Shown: piece after piece, positions 54,712-63,896 of the stretch | Numbering within the stretch: position 1 is the stretch's first letter | Layout: each line of letters begins with the position of its first letter | Assembly (NCBI RefSeq): GCF_900106765.1 | Contig: NZ_FNNG01000011.1 | Coordinates: 1-64,000 of the forward strand | DNA length: 64,000 bases | Origin: Tepidimicrobium xylanilyticum | GTDB lineage: Bacteria > Bacillota > Clostridia > Tissierellales > Tepidimicrobiaceae | Reading direction: 5' to 3' | Translations under genes and position numbers: made by a program | The notes under the pieces: model-generated | Seen by the model: the letters and a program-made list of their open reading frames with translations, nothing else | What the model was told of the DNA's origin: nothing | The model's database searches: none

Positions 54712-55284
54712 CTACTCTAGATATGCTCTCGCTTTTCTTTCTTCTAAATACATTTTTCTACCATTTGTATATAAATTGTTTCCTTCACTATCAATTGCAA
54801 CTATAAGAGGCAGATTTTCTACCTTAAGTCTTCTAATTGCTTCCGAACCCAAATCCTCATATGCAACAATTTCTGCTTCCTTAATGGATCTGCTCAATAA
54901 TGCTGCCACACCGCCTATTGCTGCAAAATAAACCCCTTTATTCTCCTTAATGGATTTTATTACTTCATCTCCCCTATCTCCTTTTCCAATCATTCCTTTC
55001 AACCCTGCACTTAGGAGAATTGGAGTATAAGGGTCCATTCTATAACTGGTGGTAGGGCCAGCTGCTCCTATTACTTTACCAGGTTTTGCTGGACTAGGTC
55101 CTACATAATAAATTACTTGATCCTTTAAATCTATAGGCAGATTTTCTCCTTTTTCTAATAATTTTACCAATCTTTCATGAGCAGCATCTCTGGCTGTGTA
55201 AACAGTACCTGATAATAATACATTATCTCCCATCTTTAAACCTTTTATTTTTTCCTCTGTCAGCGGAGTGGTCAATTTGATCAT
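54712..55284 (-). CDS. Fumarate hydratase, class I, beta subunit
   Basis: C-terminal half of the Fe-S fumarase; 190 residues. Signatures GDNVLLSGTVYTARDAAHERL, IYYVGPSPAKPGKVIGAAGPTTSYRMDPYTP, GMIGKG, and ENLPLIVAIDSEGNNLY. Works as heterodimer with the alpha subunit encoded directly upstream (stop and start adjoin at 55284). Related L-tartrate dehydratases share this fold; the aspartase/malic enzyme neighbours favour fumarase. Confidence 0.9.
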   Translation of the reverse strand: MIKLTTPLTEEKIKGLKMGDNVLLSGTVYTARDAAHERLVKLLEKGENLPIDLKDQVIYYVGPSPAKPGKVIGAAGPTTSYRMDPYTPILLSAGLKGMIGKGDRGDEVIKSIKENKGVYFAAIGGVAALLSRSIKEAEIVAYEDLGSEAIRRLKVENLPLIVAIDSEGNNLYTNGRKMYLEERKARAYLE

Positions 55285-56126
55285 TATAGCTCTACCTCCT
55301 TAAACCTTGCCACATGACAATTTATATTAACAGCTACAGGTAATCCTGCTATATGAGTAGGGTAAGTTTCTATATTTACTGCAAGAGCTGTAGTTTTGCC
55401 ACCAAATCCTTGAGGACCAATCCCCAATTCATTGATTTCATATAATAACTCTTCTTCTAAATTTCTATAAAATTCGTCTTTATGCCTTTCTGATAAAGGC
55501 CTCATTAAAGCCTTTTTAGCTAAACTGGCCACTTTATCAAAGGTTCCCCCAATTCCAACTCCAACTACTATAGGAGGGCAAGGATTAGCATTGGCCATTT
55601 CTATAGTTTTTATAACAAAATCCTTTACTCCCTGAATTCCATCAGCTGGTCTTAACATCTTTAATTGGCTCATATTTTCTGATCCAAAGCCTTTTGGTGC
55701 TATGATCATCTTAAGCTTATCTCCTGGAACTATCCTATAACTGATAACCGCAGGAGTATTGTCATTAGTATTTATCCTATTCAAAGGGTCTCTCACAACA
55801 GATTTTCTTAAATATCCTTCTTTATATCCTTGCCTTATTCCTTCATTTATAGCCTTCTCTATGCTCCCATTTATTATATGGACATCTTGCCCCATTTCAA
55901 CAAATACTGAAACCATACCTGTATCTTGGCACAAGGGTACTTTTTCTTTATTTGCTATTTCTATATTCTCCTTTATTCTTTCCAATATGCCCTTTGCCAT
56001 TGGCCAAGTTTCTTCTTCATACCTTTTTTCTAGTGCGGACCTTACATCTTCAGGAATATAATAGTTAGCATCCATACATGCTTTTTTTACAGCTTTTATA
56101 ATCTCTTTACAGTCTATCTTTCTCAT
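55284..56126 (-). CDS. Fumarate hydratase, class I, alpha subunit
   Basis: Oxygen-sensitive 4Fe-4S subunit that interconverts fumarate and malate; about 280 residues. Cluster/active-site motifs KVPLCQDTGMVSVFVEMG, RIVPGDKLKMIIAPKGFGSENMS, NANPCPPIVVGVGIGGTFD, and ELGIGPQGFGGKTTALAV. Start is ATG at 56126 (or TTG 56132). No clear ribosome site is present; instead a 10-bp hairpin ends just upstream. Third in the aspA, malic enzyme, fumarase order. Confidence 0.92.
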   Translation of the reverse strand: MRKIDCKEIIKAVKKACMDANYYIPEDVRSALEKRYEEETWPMAKGILERIKENIEIANKEKVPLCQDTGMVSVFVEMGQDVHIINGSIEKAINEGIRQGYKEGYLRKSVVRDPLNRINTNDNTPAVISYRIVPGDKLKMIIAPKGFGSENMSQLKMLRPADGIQGVKDFVIKTIEMANANPCPPIVVGVGIGGTFDKVASLAKKALMRPLSERHKDEFYRNLEEELLYEINELGIGPQGFGGKTTALAVNIETYPTHIAGLPVAVNINCHVARFKEVEL

Positions 56127-56135
56127 GTTCAAAAT

Positions 56136-56167
56136 ACTAGGGAATTTAATATTTAATATTCCCTAGT
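56136..56167 (-). other. Hairpin between malic enzyme and fumarase genes
   Basis: ACTAGGGAAT and ATTCCCTAGT form a perfect 10-bp stem with a 12-base AT loop. On the minus strand it is followed by ATTTTG and then the fumarase start about 10 bases on. It may attenuate transcription or control translation, as no Shine-Dalgarno is seen there. Confidence 0.6.
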
Positions 56168-56185
56168 AATTCTCCCTCCCTATGA

Positions 56186-57367
56186 TTACTTTTTTGCCAC
56201 TCCTGTTTTTATTGCTGCTTGGCTTACAGCAGAAGCAACCCTTTCAGCTACCCTTGAATCGAATACATCTGGAATTACATATTCTTCATTTAATTCTTCT
56301 TCACCTATTAATTCTGCGATTGCATAAGCTGCTGCTATTTTCATTTCTTCATTTATTTCTGAAGCTCTGACATCAAAAGCTCCTTTAAATACTCCAGGAA
56401 ATGCCAGCACGTTATTTACTTGGTTTGGGTAATCAGACCTGCCTGTGCAAACTACCCTTGCACCAGCTTTCTTTGCTACATCTGGCGACACCTCTGGTAC
56501 AGGATTGGCTAGAGCCATAATTACTGGATCCTTATTCATGGATTTAATCATATCTGAAGTTAAGCAATTAGCAACTGAAACGCCTATAAAAACATCAGCA
56601 CCGATTAATGCATCCATTAAACTTCCTTCTATATTATCCTTATTAGTAATCCTTGTCATTTCTTCTTTATACTTGTTCATTCCCTTTGCTCTACCTTGAT
56701 ATAAAATCCCCTGACTGTCACAAAGTATAATATCTGATACTTTCAATTCTAATAATAGTTTTGCTATTGCAATACCAGCTGCTCCCGAACCATTTATTAC
56801 TACTTTTACATTATCAAAACTTTTTCCTACAACCTTTAAGCTATTTATCAGCGCAGCTACTGCAACTATAGCAGTACCATGTTGATCATCATGAAATACT
56901 GGTATACTACAAACCTTTTTCAGTTTCTCTTCTATTTCCATACATTCTGGTGCTTTAATATCTTCTAAGTTTATGCCACCAAAAGAGGTTTCTAGCAATT
57001 TTACAGTATTAACAAATTCATCTACATCTTTAGTATTTAAACATATGGGAAATGCATCAACACCTGCAAATTCCTTAAACAATGCTGCCTTACCTTCCAT
57101 TACTGGTAGACTAGCTGCTGGTCCTATATCACCTAATCCCAAAACTGCAGTCCCATTAGTTACAATTGCAACCCAATTTCCTTTTGATGTATATTCGTAT
57201 ATTTTTTCTTCATCTTTACGTATCTCTAAACAAGGTTCAGCTACTCCTGGAGTATATGCTAGTACTAAATTTTCAGGCTTGTCCACAGAAACCTTAGTTT
57301 TTAAGGCTATTTTCCCCTGATTTATTTTATGAAAATTTAATGCTTTTTCCTTCAACTTATTATTCAT
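56186..57367 (-). CDS. Malic enzyme (malate dehydrogenase, decarboxylating)
   Basis: Converts malate to pyruvate and CO2 with NAD(P). 393 residues, the short bacterial type. Motifs: VLAYTPGVAEPCLEI, GTAVLGLGDIGPAASLPVMEGKAALFKEFAGVDAFPI, the metal site GGINLEDIKAPECMEIE, HDDQHGTAIV, nucleotide fold VVINGSGAAGIAIAKLL, and MALANPVPEVSPDVA. Between aspA and the fumarase genes. Cofactor preference cannot be given safely from sequence. Confidence 0.95.
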   Translation of the reverse strand: MNNKLKEKALNFHKINQGKIALKTKVSVDKPENLVLAYTPGVAEPCLEIRKDEEKIYEYTSKGNWVAIVTNGTAVLGLGDIGPAASLPVMEGKAALFKEFAGVDAFPICLNTKDVDEFVNTVKLLETSFGGINLEDIKAPECMEIEEKLKKVCSIPVFHDDQHGTAIVAVAALINSLKVVGKSFDNVKVVINGSGAAGIAIAKLLLELKVSDIILCDSQGILYQGRAKGMNKYKEEMTRITNKDNIEGSLMDALIGADVFIGVSVANCLTSDMIKSMNKDPVIMALANPVPEVSPDVAKKAGARVVCTGRSDYPNQVNNVLAFPGVFKGAFDVRASEINEEMKIAAAYAIAELIGEEELNEEYVIPDVFDSRVAERVASAVSQAAIKTGVAKK

Positions 57368-57403
57368 AATAGCACCTCACTCTAAATTTTCTATTCCCTA
57401 TTA

Positions 57404-58789
57404 TTAACCTATTTCTGTCATGGAAATAGGATCCAATATTTCTTGGAGTTTAGATGGTTCCATTATCTTTTCATTTATTATTATATTTTTAACAGTTTCT
57501 CCAGTTTCCAATGCCTTATTTGCAATAATCGTAGCTTTTTTATACCCAACATAAGGACAAATTGACGTAATTATACCTATGCTATTATTTACTAATGCTT
57601 CACATCTTTCCTTATTTGCAGTAATCCCTTTTATGCAGTTCTCAACTAAAGTTTCCACACCATTGGTTAACGTTTCTATGGACTCAAATAATTTATAAAA
57701 TATAATAGGGCAAAATGCATTTAATTCTAACTGTCCTGCTTCTACTGCCATAGTTATAGTTAAATCATTACCTATTATATTAAAAGCAATCTGATTCATT
57801 ACCTCTGGAATTACAGGATTTACTTTTCCAGGCATTATAGATGAACCATTTTGTCTTGGAGGAAGATTTATCTCTCCAAATCCTGTTCTAGGACCTGAGG
57901 ACATAAGCCTTAAGTCATTAGATATTTTAGATAAATTTACTGCACAAGTCTTTATCGCTCCAGATACTTCCACAAATATATCTAGGTTTTGGGTTGCATC
58001 TATTAAATTATCTGCTCTCCTTAAATTTAGACCCGTTATTTCAGATAGATTAGATACTACAGTTTTAAAATATTCTTTGTTTGCATTTAAAGCTGTACCT
58101 ATGGCAGTTCCTCCTAAATTCAATCTATTTAAATTTTCTCTAACTTTACTAATCCTTTCTATATCCCGTTCTATTGCACAGCTATACGCTTTAAACTCTT
58201 GTCCTAATCTAATAGGTATTGCATCTTGCATCTGAGTCCTTCCCATCTTTATAATTCCATCAAACTCAATTGCTTTATCCTTTAATGCTAGATCAAGTTT
58301 TTTTAAACTCATTATAGCCTTGTCCAACAATCTCATAATAGCAATCTTTCCTGCAGTTGGTATAACATCATTAGTAGATTGACAATTATTTACATGGTCA
58401 TTAGGATGAACTATACTATAATCACCTTTTTCTTCTCCTAATATTTCAATAGCTCTATTAGCAATCACTTCGTTTGCATTCATATTAATGGAAGTCCCTG
58501 CTCCACCCTGAATAGGATCTATTATAAATTGTTCATGTAATTTGCCTTCTATAATCTCATCACAAGCTTCTATAATTGCATTTGCAATATTAGTATCTAA
58601 CACCCCTGCATCTCTATTACTGATTGCAGCAGCCTTTTTTACTTCACATACTGCTCTAATCAATTCTCCATTAAGACTTAAACCAGTTATTTTAAAGTTC
58701 TCATAAGCCCTTGTACTTTGAATCCCATAATACGCATCCCTAGGAACTCTTTTCTCACCTATTAAATCCGTTTCTAACCTATAGTCCAT
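57404..58789 (-). CDS. aspA: Aspartate ammonia-lyase (aspartase)
   Basis: Deaminates aspartate to fumarate. 461 residues, superfamily signature GSSIMPGKVNPVIPEVMNQ with the catalytic Ser loop, GGAGTSINMNANEV, HPNDHVNNCQSTND, and KMGRTQMQDAIPI. The C-terminal segment ELNAFCPIIFYKLFESIETLTNG and GITANKERCEALVNNSIGI resemble aspartase rather than class II fumarase, and the operon already has a class I fumarase. The end is shorter than in E. coli AspA by about 15 residues. GGAGG precedes the ATG. Confidence 0.92.
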   Translation of the reverse strand: MDYRLETDLIGEKRVPRDAYYGIQSTRAYENFKITGLSLNGELIRAVCEVKKAAAISNRDAGVLDTNIANAIIEACDEIIEGKLHEQFIIDPIQGGAGTSINMNANEVIANRAIEILGEEKGDYSIVHPNDHVNNCQSTNDVIPTAGKIAIMRLLDKAIMSLKKLDLALKDKAIEFDGIIKMGRTQMQDAIPIRLGQEFKAYSCAIERDIERISKVRENLNRLNLGGTAIGTALNANKEYFKTVVSNLSEITGLNLRRADNLIDATQNLDIFVEVSGAIKTCAVNLSKISNDLRLMSSGPRTGFGEINLPPRQNGSSIMPGKVNPVIPEVMNQIAFNIIGNDLTITMAVEAGQLELNAFCPIIFYKLFESIETLTNGVETLVENCIKGITANKERCEALVNNSIGIITSICPYVGYKKATIIANKALETGETVKNIIINEKIMEPSKLQEILDPISMTEIG

Positions 58790-59376
58790 TTATATGCCTC
58801 CTGTCCTTAGAGTTTTAATTCTTTGATTCCTAAATTATAGTAAGTATAAGTATTAGTTCGTAAAAATATAAATGTTTTCTTTTTGTCAATGTTCGACCTT
58901 CAGAAAACTATATATCACCATAGGTACATATTTGTGAAAGAAAACTAGTATAATCCCACAAATCGATAATACTATCCTTTTTACTATTTGTCAAATAAAT
59001 AAAAATAGGTAATTTACTAATAAAAACACAACCTTATAAAGTCTATTTTCACTAATTGAATCAATATATAATATAATCATCAATTAAAATATTTAATCTT
59101 TGCATAAATCCATGACTTCTAAGATTTGTATTATTACATTTTAATAATAATTATTCCAGTATTTTTCGTTTATTTTTTAACAATTTTTTCAAGGTTCTTT
59201 CCATAATATTAGCTTAGAAGTCAAGATTAAAACTTCATTTTATATGAATCCTGACCTCTAAGCCTAGTTATTTTATTATCATCCTGAAGAATTATTTACG
59301 ATCTAAATATAGCATAAACCGTCAATTCCTGAATTTTTTATTTCTATTAACAAATACCGAAACCGATAAGAGTAAA
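58790..59376. other. 587-base gap between aspA and the OPT transporter gene
   Basis: No gene. It must hold the aspA promoter and the 3' end of the pepD-OPT transcript. A TTGACA lies at 58889-58884 on the minus strand, but no convincing -10 is seen at 16-18 bases. Three related inverted sequences (59113-59123, 59212-59228, 59247-59263) can form two alternative hairpins. Confidence 0.55.
59113..59263 (-). promoter_or_regulatory. Three-arm inverted repeat with alternative pairings
   Basis: Minus-strand order: arm A (59263-59247) pairs with arm B (59228-59212) over 17 bp, including two G-U pairs that work only in minus-strand RNA. Arm B also pairs with arm C (59123-59113) over a perfect 11 bp (TGACTTCTAAG/CTTAGAAGTCA). 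The two pairings are mutually exclusive, an attenuator-like design ahead of aspA or after the OPT gene. No strong T tract follows. Confidence 0.45.
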
Positions 59377-61308
59377 TTAAATATCTCTATAAACTCTAAT
59401 GCTAGAAGAATCTCTATATAACCAACCACCAAGAATTAGGAATACAACAAGACTTATTAGATTTCTTAAGGCTCCATTTTGAATGATCGTAGCAAGGAAA
59501 TTAATTTGCATATTTAAGGCAGCAAATATACCTATTAGTATACCTGTAATTGCATCACCAGCTACAAGACCAGAAGATATTAAGATACCTCTTTCTACTG
59601 CTGCATCTCGTTCTGATTCAAGCTTGTTAAACTTCATTTCTACAAGTTTACGTATTATCCCACCAAAGAAAATTGCACTATTTAAGGAGATAGGTAAATA
59701 AAGACCTAATGCCACTGGTAGAATAGGAATTTGGGCAAAAGCACAAAATATAGCAATTACTATCCCTATTATGACTAGAGTCCAGGGTAGTTGACCAGTC
59801 ATGATCCCCTCAGCTATTAATCTCATTAATGTGGCTTGAGGTGCTGTTACCTGTGCACTACCTATTCCATAAGCATTGTGTAAAAGTAATACGGTTGCTC
59901 CTGCTATAAACGATGCCAATGCTAAGGACATAAACATACCATTCTGTATCTTTCTGGGATTACCTCCTACTATAAATGTTGCTTTAAGGGACTGAGCAAC
60001 CCCACCTGCAACAGCTATAGCAACACATACTACACCTGTTGCTAATAAAACTGTAGTCATTCCTTCAGTTCCAGTGGCACCCATAGCCCTATATACTGAA
60101 GCTATTACTAATAGGGTTGCAATAGTCATACCAGATACAGGGTTATTACTTGCTCCTATTACCCCAACCATTCTTGCAGATACAACGGAGAAGAAGAAAG
60201 AGAAAAAAACTGCAAGTATGGCACCCACTGGACCTGCACCAATTGAAGGCACCAACCAAGTTAATAAAAATCCAAATACAGCAGCTGCTAGTACCCATCC
60301 AATTGCTGGTTCCTCATCCACCCTTCTATGTGATTTTGGGCCTTTTCCAAAACCGCCCATAGCTTCTCTAAAAGAGCTAATAATCGTAGGCAAAGATCGA
60401 ATTAATGATATAAAACCTCCTGCTGCTACAGCTCCTGCTCCTATATATCTAATATAGTTGGACCAGATTTCTGAAGCTGACATTTGTGAAATTAAGGCTG
60501 TAGATGGGAAAATTGCTTCTGGAGCATATACCCCAAAAAATCTTATTAAAGGGATAAGGGAAAGCCATGCTAAAACTGAACCTGCAAACATCAATGCTGA
60601 TGTAGATGTTCCAACGATAAAACCAACTCCTAAAAGTGATGATAATACATCTATACCTATCATGGTGCCCTGGTAAGCCATTATAACATAGGAGGCCGTT
60701 TCATCCCATAACCCTAAACCTCCAGATAATAATTTATATCCCGCACCAACTCCAAGCCCTTTTAGTACAGACTGGAATCCTCTACCACCTTGATTTGCAT
60801 TTACTAAGACTTCAGCTTGAGCCATGGCTTCTGGGTAAATTAATTCTCCATGCTCTTGAACTATTAGATATCTACGGACTGGAGTTATAAAGTATACTCC
60901 CATTAATCCTCCAATAATAGTAACCAAAGCTACCGTAGTAATTGAAAGGTTAAGGCCAATTAGTATTATAGCAGGCAATACAAATATTATACCTCCAGCA
61001 ATTGATTCTCCTACAGCAGCTAAAGATGCCACATAATTTGCCTCTAATATACTATTTCTTCTAAATACGGCTTTTAATAATCCTGTTGCGAGAATTGCTC
61101 CAGGAATACCTGCAGAAATAGTAAGTCCTACCTTAAGCCCCAGATAGGTATTTGCTGCTGCAAAGATTATTGCAAATAGAATCCCGAAAAAAATTGAATA
61201 GCTAGTGCTCTCAGGTATAACTTCATTAGCTGGAATAAAGGGAACATAATCTTCTCCTCTTACCCCACCATAAGCTTCTTTAGACAATTTCTTTAAATCA
61301 TCAGACAT
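59377..61308 (-). CDS. OPT-family oligopeptide transporter
   Basis: Secondary transporter, 643 residues, about 14-16 hydrophobic segments. Family features: N-terminal YVPFIPANEVIPESTSYSIFFGILFAIIFAAANTYLGLKVGLTISAGIP and the sequence YPEAMAQAEVLVNA. Bacterial members carry peptides or metal complexes. It follows pepD by 22 bases, so imported peptides could be cut at once by PepD. Ribosome site AGGAGG is present. Confidence 0.93.
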   Translation of the reverse strand: MSDDLKKLSKEAYGGVRGEDYVPFIPANEVIPESTSYSIFFGILFAIIFAAANTYLGLKVGLTISAGIPGAILATGLLKAVFRRNSILEANYVASLAAVGESIAGGIIFVLPAIILIGLNLSITTVALVTIIGGLMGVYFITPVRRYLIVQEHGELIYPEAMAQAEVLVNANQGGRGFQSVLKGLGVGAGYKLLSGGLGLWDETASYVIMAYQGTMIGIDVLSSLLGVGFIVGTSTSALMFAGSVLAWLSLIPLIRFFGVYAPEAIFPSTALISQMSASEIWSNYIRYIGAGAVAAGGFISLIRSLPTIISSFREAMGGFGKGPKSHRRVDEEPAIGWVLAAAVFGFLLTWLVPSIGAGPVGAILAVFFSFFFSVVSARMVGVIGASNNPVSGMTIATLLVIASVYRAMGATGTEGMTTVLLATGVVCVAIAVAGGVAQSLKATFIVGGNPRKIQNGMFMSLALASFIAGATVLLLHNAYGIGSAQVTAPQATLMRLIAEGIMTGQLPWTLVIIGIVIAIFCAFAQIPILPVALGLYLPISLNSAIFFGGIIRKLVEMKFNKLESERDAAVERGILISSGLVAGDAITGILIGIFAALNMQINFLATIIQNGALRNLISLVVFLILGGWLYRDSSSIRVYRDI

Positions 61309-61330
61309 GATAAACTCCTCCTATGTTTTT

Positions 61331-62767
61331 CTATTTTAGTTCTTCGAGTAATTTTATTAAAAATTTCCATACCCTTTCTACTGAAGAAATGCTTAAATGT
61401 TCTTTTTCTGTATGCACATCATAAAGGTTTGGTCCAAAGCTGATCATATCAGTATCTGGCAAGATCTCCTTCAAAAGACCACATTCAAGCCCTGCATGTA
61501 TTGCAGTAACTTTCGCTTTCTTATTAAACAATTCCTCGTAAACCTTTACTGCCTTATCACGAATCTTTGAATTTTCATCATATTGCCATGCAGGGTAAGC
61601 ACCTTCTTCCACTGCTCTAGCACCAGTCCTTTTTGCAATAACTGAAAGAATATCTAATATTTCCCTTAAAGAGCTACCAGAAGAGGATCGGACTGAAGTT
61701 GTTATTTCAACAGTATTATCCTTCTCCTCAATAATTGCATTATTTAAGCTCGTTTGAACTAATCCCTCAATGTCTTTTGACATATATTGAACTCCATCAG
61801 GTATCATCATTATAAAATCGATTAGATTATCACTCAGCTCTTTAGTGTAGACATTTTCTATTCTTACTTCTTTTAAATCTACTTTTAATCCGCTATCCTC
61901 TACTCGGTATTCTTCCTTCAAGTCCTCTACAAGATTATCTATCAAGTTCTTAACCTTATCCATATCGTCAGCTAGTACAGTTGCCATTGCTTCACTAGGT
62001 ATGGCATTATGTTTGGTGCCACCTTGAATTTGAGATAGCCTTATATTGGCTTTTTCATTACACAAATTTAAAATTCTCCCTAGTAGTTTTATAGCATTAG
62101 CTCTCTGCTTATTTATTTCCATGCCAGAGTGCCCACCTTTAAGACCTGAAATATTAATTTTTAGTCCTTTTCCACTTAGCATTTCTTTTTCAAGGTCAAA
62201 AGTAATAATTTTATTACAACCACCTGCACAACTTACTAGAAATACCCCTTCTTCCTCTGAATCTAAGTTTAAAAGAATCTTACCTGATAAGTGTTCATTA
62301 GTTAACGCCTGTGCTCCATCCATACCAGTTTCTTCACTAGTAGTAATTAAAATCTCTAGTGGAGGATGTTTTAAATCATCAGAGTCTAATATTGCTAGCC
62401 CATAAGCTATTGCAATACCATTATCACCACCTAGTGTAGTATTATTTGCTCTTAATATATCTCCTTCTACTATCATTTCAATTGGATCTTTTGAAAAATC
62501 ATGATTTGACCCTTCCCCCTTTATACATACCATGTCCATATGTCCTTGGATAATAACTGGATCAGATTTTTCATAACCCGGTGTTCCTTCTTTCTTAATA
62601 ATGACATTGTACGCCTCATCCTGATAAACCTCCAAGCCCCTTTCCTTTGCAAAGTTTACTAAAAAATCACTAACTCTTTTCTCATCACCAGAACATCTTG
62701 GAATTTGATTTAACTCATAAAACCAATGAAATACTTTTTTAGGTTCTATATTTTGTAAAGATGTCAT
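61331..62767 (-). CDS. pepD: Aminoacyl-histidine dipeptidase PepD (M20 family)
   Basis: Zinc dipeptidase for Xaa-His and other dipeptides. About 478 residues from ATG at 62767 (AGGAGGG upstream; the frame opens at 62800). Metal-site motifs: VIIQGHMDMVCIKG (His, Asp), TTLGGDNGIAIAYGLAI (bridging Asp), TTSEETGMDGA (catalytic Glu), NLDSEEEG, and the C-terminal HAGLECGLL His. First of the pepD-OPT unit, divergent from the DsbA-like pseudogene. Confidence 0.95.
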   Translation of the reverse strand: MTSLQNIEPKKVFHWFYELNQIPRCSGDEKRVSDFLVNFAKERGLEVYQDEAYNVIIKKEGTPGYEKSDPVIIQGHMDMVCIKGEGSNHDFSKDPIEMIVEGDILRANNTTLGGDNGIAIAYGLAILDSDDLKHPPLEILITTSEETGMDGAQALTNEHLSGKILLNLDSEEEGVFLVSCAGGCNKIITFDLEKEMLSGKGLKINISGLKGGHSGMEINKQRANAIKLLGRILNLCNEKANIRLSQIQGGTKHNAIPSEAMATVLADDMDKVKNLIDNLVEDLKEEYRVEDSGLKVDLKEVRIENVYTKELSDNLIDFIMMIPDGVQYMSKDIEGLVQTSLNNAIIEEKDNTVEITTSVRSSSGSSLREILDILSVIAKRTGARAVEEGAYPAWQYDENSKIRDKAVKVYEELFNKKAKVTAIHAGLECGLLKEILPDTDMISFGPNLYDVHTEKEHLSISSVERVWKFLIKLLEELK

Positions 62768-63007
62768 TTTATCCCTCCTAATAGTGTCAACTAATTTCAA
62801 AAGTATATTAAATATATTTTTATTTTTAATGATAGTTATTCCCTAATAATATATTTTTTATTATTTGCTAATTCTTGATTAAGTAGTAAAAACAATTAAG
62901 GATATACTGGTATAACAGTCATGTGAGTACCATAAAATAATTAACACTGGTTTTATACTTATTTGCCCTGGGTATAATCTCAAATAACATATATAAGGAG
63001 TGGTTAT

Positions 63008-63634
63008 ATGACTACTATAAAGATAGTTTCTGATTTTGCATGTCCCTTTTGCTATATAGGCTTTTCTATTGCTGAAAGATTGATAAAAGAAAATCCAGAT
63101 ATAAATATTGAATGGATCCCCTATGAATTAAACCCCGCTCTACCCATTGAAGGGGGAAATTTGAAGGATGGCATACCTCAATAAAAAATAGATATAAGCT
63201 ATAGAAGAATCGAAAGATTGGAATCTGAATACAATCTAATATACAATAACAGGACTAAAAAATTTAATACCCATAAACTGGACAAAGCAGCCTTATTTAC
63301 AAGAGATGAAAGAAAATATAATGAATTTGCAAAATAAGCCTTTAAAGCCATATTTGAATATGGCAAAAATGTTGGTAAACTTGAAGTTATTAACCAGATA
63401 GGTTTAAAAGCTGGAATTGATATAGATGAAATGAACAGGCGCATTGATGAAGGCTACTATGATGAAGAAATGAATGAAGCAAAAAAATTATGGTCTTTGT
63501 ATGAAGTAGATTCCGTTCCTACATTTATTGCTAATGAAAATAAAAAAGTAACCTTATAGAAATACTATGAAAGGTTTAAAAAGGATTTGTTAGGATATTG
63601 TATATATAAGAATACAAAAAATAGAGGTGATTAA
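63008..63634 (+). pseudogene. DsbA/FrnE-like thioredoxin-fold oxidoreductase, broken by three nonsense codons
   Basis: ATG at 63008 (AAGGAGTGGTTAT upstream) opens a frame with the FrnE-type DsbA start: IVSDFACPFCYIGFSIAERL (CxxC = CPFC) and IEWIPYELNP. The same frame continues for 208 codons to the TAA at 63632 but is interrupted by TAA at 63182, TAA at 63335 and TAG at 63557. There is no frameshift, and the protein between the stops is still family-like (FGIDIDEMNRRI-type helices, then SVPTFIANENK with the cis-Pro region). None of the stops is UGA, so selenocysteine does not explain them. Probably a recently inactivated gene; sequencing error at three sites is the alternative. Confidence 0.85.
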
Positions 63635-63635
63635 T

Positions 63636-63896
63636 TTGATTAATAAGAAACATGATTGCTATACCTGCGACATTGAAATGGTACTTTTGAAAACAGTCTA
63701 TAATAGCGTGGAATTGAATTTAATTGAAAACTTATTAAATGAACATAATATTCCTTTTGTCTTTAGGGATTATGGAAGTGGAGGTTATATGAGGGTCTTT
63801 AGTGGCTTTTCCATCTATGGAACTGATATTTTAGTAGAAAAATCCATGTTTGAAAAAGCCAGTGTCCTAATTGACAAATTTCCATTTAGCAAATAA
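63636..63896 (+). CDS. DUF2007 (putative signal-transducing protein) family
   Basis: About 86 residues from TTG at 63636; the ribosome site AGAGGTG gives 6-base spacing, better than GTG at 63627, which lies inside that site. N-terminal KHDCYTCD with two Cys, then the DUF2007 core: LLKTVYNSVELNLIENLLNEHNIPFVFRDYGSGGYMRVFSGFSIYGTDILV. The family is a small ferredoxin-like fold of unknown function. It starts 2 bases after the end of the broken DsbA-like frame, so both were once one operon. The last 104 bases of the window hold nothing I recognise. Confidence 0.8.
   Translation: MINKKHDCYTCDIEMVLLKTVYNSVELNLIENLLNEHNIPFVFRDYGSGGYMRVFSGFSIYGTDILVEKSMFEKASVLIDKFPFSK

Noticed and set aside
58884-58889. 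TTGACA as the -35 of an aspA promoter
   Set aside because: No acceptable -10 at 16-18 bases; TATATT is only 13 bases away.
60074-60457. 127-residue plus-strand frame rich in Pro/Ala/Thr
   Set aside because: Antisense shadow of the OPT transporter; its composition follows from the membrane helices on the other strand.
63199-63444. 81-residue minus-strand frame
   Set aside because: Antisense to the DsbA-like pseudogene, whose sense strand has recognisable family motifs.
63008-63634. Stop-codon recoding as selenocysteine in the DsbA-like gene
   Set aside because: The internal stops are TAA and TAG, not TGA, so the selenocysteine machinery cannot read them.
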